A stretch of DNA of 27,028 nt from contig JACZWN010000016.1 of assembly GCA_022572105.1 (NCBI GenBank), positions 1 through 27,028 of the forward strand, in the 5' to 3' direction. The notes beneath the pieces were generated by a model. That model worked only from the letters and a program-made list of their open reading frames with translations. It had not been told where the DNA came from and did not search any database. This document shows, one piece after another, positions 23,584 through 27,028 of the stretch. Position 1 is the first letter of the stretch; the number at the start of each line of letters is the position of its first letter. The position numbers and the translations under genes were made by a program. Source of the stretch: Pseudomonadota bacterium (GTDB lineage: Bacteria > Pseudomonadota > Alphaproteobacteria > Kiloniellales > J153).

Positions 23584-23985
23584 TTATTTCTTGACCAGCG
23601 TGTACTTGAAGGTGCGCCCGGCGGTGACCTCGACCGGATGCACGATCTCCTGATCCGGGAGTTGGGCATGGACGATGTACCAGGCCGCGGGCAGGACCAG
23701 CTCCGGCGCCACGGCGGTCACCTCGGCCGCCAGATGCCGGTGCCCCTGGTCGTCGCGTCCGTAGGTCATGACGCGCCATTTGATCGGGTCTTTGAGCATC
23801 GGTCCGCCGACCCGCTCGATGACCCGCAGGCGGATCGTGCCGACCGGAAGGGTCGCGGTCTGCGAATCGGCGTGGAACGCGAGCTGGACGGCGCCCGCTC
23901 GATCACCGGCAAGCGCCGGAGCGGCCGCGGCGATCAGGCCTGCGACCGCAATAACTCGAAAGGCGAAGTTGAAAATTCGCGACAT
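23584..23985 (-). CDS. Small exported protein, function unknown
   Basis: The 133-residue protein has a clear Sec signal peptide (VIAVAGLIAAAAPALA, cut near residue 26) and a predicted beta-rich mature domain. The pattern WRVMTYGRDDQGHRHLAAEV, then LVLPAAWYIVHAQLPDQEIV and VEVTAGRTFKYTLV, resembles the small Ig-like or carboxypeptidase-regulatory-like repeats found in exported and von Willebrand factor A proteins, but I do not recognise a named family. It is a single-gene unit with its own terminator at 23517-23543. Start ATG 23985 has no strong ribosome binding site. Confidence 0.75.
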   Translation of the reverse strand: MSRIFNFAFRVIAVAGLIAAAAPALAGDRAGAVQLAFHADSQTATLPVGTIRLRVIERVGGPMLKDPIKWRVMTYGRDDQGHRHLAAEVTAVAPELVLPAAWYIVHAQLPDQEIVHPVEVTAGRTFKYTLVKK

Positions 23986-24328
23986 CGCCTATGCCCCCGT
24001 TTTTGTTGTTGGGTTCTTTCCTACTATGCCGGATGGTCGATTTACAAGCCGTGAATAATGCCGTGCATTGATTCGATAGCCCTTCGCCTTTTCGAGCACG
24101 TGCTCTGGAGGGAAATTTCCTTTAATTTTAATGTCTTAGATATTATCCGTTGAGTCACTGCCCGAGGATCGATTTGAGGCCCGATTCCCCCGTTCCCGGC
24201 GCTATCCGGACGTATGCCCACCTATGAGGCCGGCATACGATTTGGGCCGCCGCGCGACCGCACCCTGGAACCGGCCAGGCGGGTGTTGGTTGGACCATGG
24301 ACTCGGGTTAGCGCGGGGCGGACTCGGG
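23986..24328. other. AT-rich intergenic region with palindromes
   Basis: No gene is supported in these 343 bases. Bases 24108-24160 are strikingly AT-rich for this sequence. Two perfect palindromes are present, described separately, and a 21-bp near-direct repeat begins at 24300. Promoters for the minus-strand gene ending at 23584 should lie near 24000-24060, but I could not read a good one. Confidence 0.5.
24094..24120. promoter_or_regulatory. Two adjacent perfect palindromes
   Basis: GAGCACGTGCTC (24094-24105) and GGAAATTTCC (24111-24120) are perfect 12-bp and 10-bp palindromes with centres 16 bases apart. They look like protein-binding sites, but no regulator can be assigned. Confidence 0.4.
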
Positions 24329-24340
24329 CTAGCGCGGGCG
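24300..24340. repeat. Near-direct repeat of 20-21 bp
   Basis: GACTCGGGTTAGCGCGGGGCG (24300-24320) is followed at once by GACTCGGGCTAGCGCGGGCG (24321-24340). The stop codon of the EF-hand gene lies in the second copy. Confidence 0.7.
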
Positions 24341-24508
24341 CGCGCACATCTCCTCGCCCACCACATGGTCGCCGTCAACGTCATGGTCGACGAAGTCGCG
24401 CCAGTCGACGGGCGGAGGCGTCTCCGGACCCGGTTCGGCGACGGCGGCCGGGGACAGGGCGAAAACCGCCACCACAAGACACGCGATCGGTACCGACGCT
24501 CGTATCAT
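24329..24508 (-). CDS. Tiny exported EF-hand protein
   Basis: A 59-residue product: a signal peptide (IACLVVAVFALSPAAVA, cut near residue 24), a proline-rich linker, and one EF-hand loop DHDVDGDHVVGE with aspartates at loop positions 1, 3, 5 and 7 and glutamate at 12, which fits calcium binding. Only one loop and part of the exit helix remain before the stop, whereas EF-hands normally work in pairs, so the gene may be truncated at the repeat that holds its stop codon. A perfect TATAAT on the minus strand at 24554-24549 lies about 41 bases ahead of the ATG. Function unknown. Confidence 0.6.
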   Translation of the reverse strand: MIRASVPIACLVVAVFALSPAAVAEPGPETPPPVDWRDFVDHDVDGDHVVGEEMCARPR

Positions 24509-24548
24509 CACCGGCTCTTTGCCTGGGCGAGGCGATAGCCTGAGCCTC

Positions 24549-24554
24549 ATTATA
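24549..24554 (-). promoter_or_regulatory. -10 box ahead of the EF-hand gene
   Basis: The minus strand reads GCTATAATGAGG, a perfect TATAAT. No good -35 hexamer is visible at 16-18 bases. Transcription would begin near 24542, giving a leader of about 34 bases. Confidence 0.45.
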
Positions 24555-24611
24555 GCGCGCCTCCCCCCAACCCCTGCCATCACGATGGCGCGAGCGGGGG
24601 GGGCGGTGGCT

Positions 24612-25352
24612 CTACCCGTCTCCCAGCCCGCGCAGCGCCGTCAGGCCCACGGGCGCGCCGTGGAACTCGGCCATGGCGTCGAGCAGGCAGTCCCAGAGAT
24701 ATTCCACCGCGGCACAGTCGGCGAGCAGATGGTAGAGCGGCACCCCGCCCCGGTCGTCGCGCACGATGACCCCGTTCATGCGCGCGATCGAAGTCTGGGC
24801 GACGCGCCCCATGGGGAAGGCTTGGGCGCGCAGGTCGACCGCGCAGACCTTGGCGAACATCGCGGCCGCGTGCTCGCCGGTCACCACGAGCCAGGCGTGG
24901 GTCTCGTCGCGCGGCATGGGGAAGCCGCGCGGGGTCTCGGGCGGCACCGGCTCGGCCCACCAGGCCTGCTTCAGGCGCTCGGGCCAGCCGCCGTCGCCGG
25001 AGAGGTCGCCGAGGATCATGACCTCGGCCTGCGCCTGGCGCAGGGCCAGACCGCCGCCGGCCTGCGTCGGCGCCCAGTTGGGCTCCTCGGAGACCTCGAC
25101 CCCTTGGCGCCGCAGCCAGTCGACCGCGCCCGCGCCCTTGAAGCCGGTATGGGCCAAGGGCGAGATGTCGGCCAGGCCCATGCGCCGGGCGACCGCCGCC
25201 TCGCCCGCCGCGTCACCTTCGGGATCGCCGAAGTCCATCGCCACCGCGGCGCCGTAAACTTCGCCGAAATTGGCCCCCGCCGCGGCCAGCTTGCGGTAGA
25301 GGAAGCTGCGGCGCGGGTAGGCGCTGGGCTGGACGTTGGCTTCGGCGGCCAC
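24612..25352 (-). CDS. soxG: Sarcosine oxidase gamma subunit family protein
   Basis: The 246-residue protein resembles SoxG, the GcvT-like gamma subunit of heterotetrameric sarcosine oxidase, which oxidatively demethylates sarcosine to glycine and passes the methyl carbon to tetrahydrofolate. Blocks include YPRRSFLYRKLAAAGANFGE near the N terminus, GLADISPLAHTGFKGAGAVD, and the C-terminal SIARMNGVIVRDD and LLADCAAVEYLWDCLLDAM. The start is GTG 25352, three bases after the upstream stop, with AGGAG about nine bases ahead. The alpha, beta and delta partners are not intact in this window: only half of SoxA precedes it, so the complex cannot be assembled from this locus alone. Confidence 0.75.
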   Translation of the reverse strand: MAAEANVQPSAYPRRSFLYRKLAAAGANFGEVYGAAVAMDFGDPEGDAAGEAAVARRMGLADISPLAHTGFKGAGAVDWLRRQGVEVSEEPNWAPTQAGGGLALRQAQAEVMILGDLSGDGGWPERLKQAWWAEPVPPETPRGFPMPRDETHAWLVVTGEHAAAMFAKVCAVDLRAQAFPMGRVAQTSIARMNGVIVRDDRGGVPLYHLLADCAAVEYLWDCLLDAMAEFHGAPVGLTALRGLGDG

Positions 25353-25355
25353 GGC

Positions 25356-26837
25356 TCAGATCTCCTGGCGCGTGTTGTCCGGATCGTAGAAGTGCGGCGA
25401 GGCGACCGTGGCCTGCACCACCTGGCCGCTATCCACCTTGATGCGGATGGTGTTGCCGAGTTCGGCGTCGTCGGCATGGGCGTAGGCGAGGCCGATCACC
25501 TTGTCGAGCGCCGGCGAGCGCACCACCGAGGTCACGAAGCCGACGATCTCCTCGCCGCGCAAGACCACGTTGGACTCATCCGGCCTGGGCAGGGCCGGAT
25601 CGTCGATCACGAATCCGACCAGCTTGCGCTTCATGGGCTGGCGCAGGCGCAGCTCGATCGAGCGGCCGCCGACGAAGAACGGCTTCTTCTTGGCGATCGC
25701 CCAGGCCATGTCGACCTCGTGCGGGAAGGTCATGGCGTCGGTGTCCTGGCCGATGATGATGTGGCCCTTTTCCAGGCGCAGCACGCGCTGGGCCTCGAGG
25801 CCGAAGGGCTTGATATCGTGGTCCCGGCCGGCCGCCATGACCGCGTCCCAGAGCGCCTCGCCCTGGCTCATGGGCACGTGGATCTCGTAACCCAGCTCGC
25901 CGACGAAGCCGATGCGGATGAGGCGCGCCGGGATGCCGGCGACATGGCCTTCGCGCAGACCCATGTAGGGGAAGGCCTCGGGCGAGACGTCGACGTCGTC
26001 GATCACCTTGGCCAGCACCTCGCGCGCCTTGGGCCCGGCCAGGTTGACCGCGGCGTAGGCCGCGGTGACGTGGGAGATGTCGACCTGGAGCCGCCACTGC
26101 GCGTTCCACCACAGCATGGACAGATAGACGCGCTCGGCGCCGCTGGTGGTCGCGGTGACGTAGTAGTGGTCGTCGCGGAAGCGGCAGGCGACGCCGTCGT
26201 CGATGATGGTGCCGGCCTCGTCGGTCATGAGCACGTAGCGCGCCCGGCCGATCTGCTGCTTCAAGTAGGAGAAGGTGTAGATGCGGTTGAGGAACTCGGC
26301 CGCGTCGGGCCCGCGCACCTCGAGCCCGCCGAGCGTGGACACGTCGATCAGGCCGACGTTCTCGCGCACCGCGAGCGACTCCGCGCGGGTGCAGTCCGCG
26401 CGCCGCTCGACCGGGCCGTAGTAGGCCGGGCGCCACCACAGGCCCGCGGTCATCATCTGGGCGCCGGCCTCCAGGTGCCGGTGGTGCATGGAGGTGACGC
26501 GCGCCGGCTCGAAGCCGCGCCCGGCGAGCACGCCGAGCTTCTCGCCGGCAAACGGCGGGCGCGCCGTGGTGACGCCGGTCTCGGCCACCGTGCGGCCGCT
26601 CCAGCGGCGGGTGAATTCCGTGCTGGCCAAGGCCGGAGTCTCGAACCCATCCCCCATCAGATCGGCCCGGTGGCACCTTGGGCAGGTCCCGGGGTACAGA
26701 GCCTGGCCGCGTCTGGCCTGCTCCAATGTGAACACCCCGTCCAGAACCGAATTCGCCGGCCGCGTGAGGAACACGCCCAAACCCACGGCAATCACCACCG
26801 CCGCCAGCGCACCGGACACGATCGGATACTTGAACAT
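25356..26837 (-). CDS. Chimera: cytochrome c N terminus fused to the C-terminal half of sarcosine oxidase alpha
   Basis: The 493-residue frame has two unrelated parts. Residues 1-85 are a membrane-anchored c-type cytochrome: a membrane helix (YPIVSGALAAVVIAVGLGVF), then the heme motif CPRCH (C52, C55, H56), then ETPALASTEFTRRWSGRTVA. From about residue 86 the sequence becomes SoxA-like: TGVTTARPPFAGEKLGVLAG, then MHHRHLEAGAQ, GLWWRPAYYG and the aminomethyltransferase-type folate domain to the end (HEVDMAWAIAKKKPFFVG). SoxA is normally about 1,000 residues; its FAD/NAD-binding half is absent. The anchor would place the heme domain outside and the folate domain normally works in the cytosol, so a working fusion is doubtful. 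A deletion that also removed soxB and soxD is the simplest explanation. ATG 26837 has a weak ribosome binding site. Confidence 0.75.
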   Translation of the reverse strand: MFKYPIVSGALAAVVIAVGLGVFLTRPANSVLDGVFTLEQARRGQALYPGTCPRCHRADLMGDGFETPALASTEFTRRWSGRTVAETGVTTARPPFAGEKLGVLAGRGFEPARVTSMHHRHLEAGAQMMTAGLWWRPAYYGPVERRADCTRAESLAVRENVGLIDVSTLGGLEVRGPDAAEFLNRIYTFSYLKQQIGRARYVLMTDEAGTIIDDGVACRFRDDHYYVTATTSGAERVYLSMLWWNAQWRLQVDISHVTAAYAAVNLAGPKAREVLAKVIDDVDVSPEAFPYMGLREGHVAGIPARLIRIGFVGELGYEIHVPMSQGEALWDAVMAAGRDHDIKPFGLEAQRVLRLEKGHIIIGQDTDAMTFPHEVDMAWAIAKKKPFFVGGRSIELRLRQPMKRKLVGFVIDDPALPRPDESNVVLRGEEIVGFVTSVVRSPALDKVIGLAYAHADDAELGNTIRIKVDSGQVVQATVASPHFYDPDNTRQEI

Positions 26838-26865
26838 CACCTACATTTGACATAGGAGAATCAGT

Positions 26866-27028
26866 ATGCAATTTCGACTTCAGACCGATCTGGAGCAGGC
26901 GGATTTTCGTAGTTCAGGGCGTCTGTTTAACAGCCCGGAGGGATTCACCTTCGGATGGGGCACGACGGTCGGCAACGGTGTCCAAGGATGGGCACCTTCT
27001 GCGCTGTTTCTTGACACAGACGCCTCGT
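26866..27028 (+). CDS. Unidentified protein, N-terminal part (runs off window)
   Basis: ATG 26866 with an AGGAG ribosome binding site at 26854-26858 opens a frame of 54 codons that remains open to the window end, beginning MQFRLQTDLEQADFRSSGRL and continuing through a GFTFGWGTTVGNGVQGW stretch. There is no signal peptide. I do not recognise the family. Its base composition is less GC-rich than the sox genes. It diverges from the cytochrome/SoxA chimera with 28 bases between starts, so the two promoters must overlap. Confidence 0.6.
   Translation, partial: MQFRLQTDLEQADFRSSGRLFNSPEGFTFGWGTTVGNGVQGWAPSALFLDTDAS

Noticed and set aside
25356..26837. A normal aminomethyltransferase (GcvT) or dimethylglycine oxidase gene
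   Set aside because: The TTARPPF and GLWWRPAYYG segments are those of sarcosine oxidase alpha just before its folate domain, and the N terminus carries a cytochrome c motif that neither GcvT nor dimethylglycine oxidase has.
24519..26855. A 778-codon plus-strand frame
   Set aside because: Antisense to soxG and the cytochrome/SoxA frame, with no recognisable domain.

Overview
The window is 27 kb of double-stranded bacterial chromosome from what looks like a high-GC alphaproteobacterium (Rhodospirillales-like). That lineage call is an inference from base composition, gene families and the HutF/HutG form of histidine degradation; no rRNA or marker gene is present. Two parts differ by eye in composition. 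Bases 1 to about 6,165 are less GC-rich and full of mobile DNA. Bases 6,300 to about 26,600 are very GC-rich and hold ordinary metabolic operons. The last few hundred bases are again less GC-rich.

Region 1 (1-6,164), a plastic island: the 5' end of an IS30-family transposase (minus strand), a 157-bp element remnant with imperfect terminal inverted repeats, a GFA-family zinc protein, a betaine-homocysteine methyltransferase-like gene, a complete group II intron with its reverse transcriptase (about 2360-4223), an exported metallo-beta-lactamase-fold hydrolase, and a decayed IS1182-like element bounded by a 15-bp perfect inverted repeat.

Region 2 (6,300-11,870): a spermidine synthase-like gene and a second GFA protein on the minus strand. 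These are followed by an amidase coupled to an AtzH-like (DUF3225) protein, with an N-terminally truncated MttB-family methyltransferase behind them. Then come a two-BON-domain lipoprotein (plus) and a SAM methyltransferase (minus).

Region 3 (11,880-23,410), the core of the window, is a histidine-utilisation (hut) locus of the formylglutamate type: hutF (minus), hutI (plus), an ABM-domain protein (minus), hutG preceded by a small membrane protein (minus). A plus-strand operon follows: a branched-chain-amino-acid-type (LIV/HAAT) ABC transporter of five genes, then hutC and hutU. HutC-like operators (TGTATATACA-type) lie in the two divergent control regions. The strongest sits inside a readable promoter ahead of the transporter. 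No hutH (histidine ammonia-lyase) is in the window. The encoded steps are urocanate to imidazolonepropionate (HutU), to formiminoglutamate (HutI), to formylglutamate (HutF), to glutamate plus formate (HutG). The transporter is the likely importer of histidine, urocanate or a related imidazole, which is an inference from operon structure.

Region 4 (23,410-27,028): a small exported protein with a strong terminator, an AT-rich gap with two perfect palindromes, a 59-residue exported EF-hand protein, sarcosine oxidase gamma (soxG), and a chimera. In the chimera the N-terminal 85 or so residues of a membrane-anchored c-type cytochrome are joined in frame to the folate-binding C-terminal half of sarcosine oxidase alpha. 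A partial plus-strand gene begins at 26866.

The most interesting items are the HutC-controlled LIV-type transporter as a candidate non-canonical hut importer, the cytochrome c/SoxA chimera, and the group II intron whose ends can be placed by base pairing between intron and exons.
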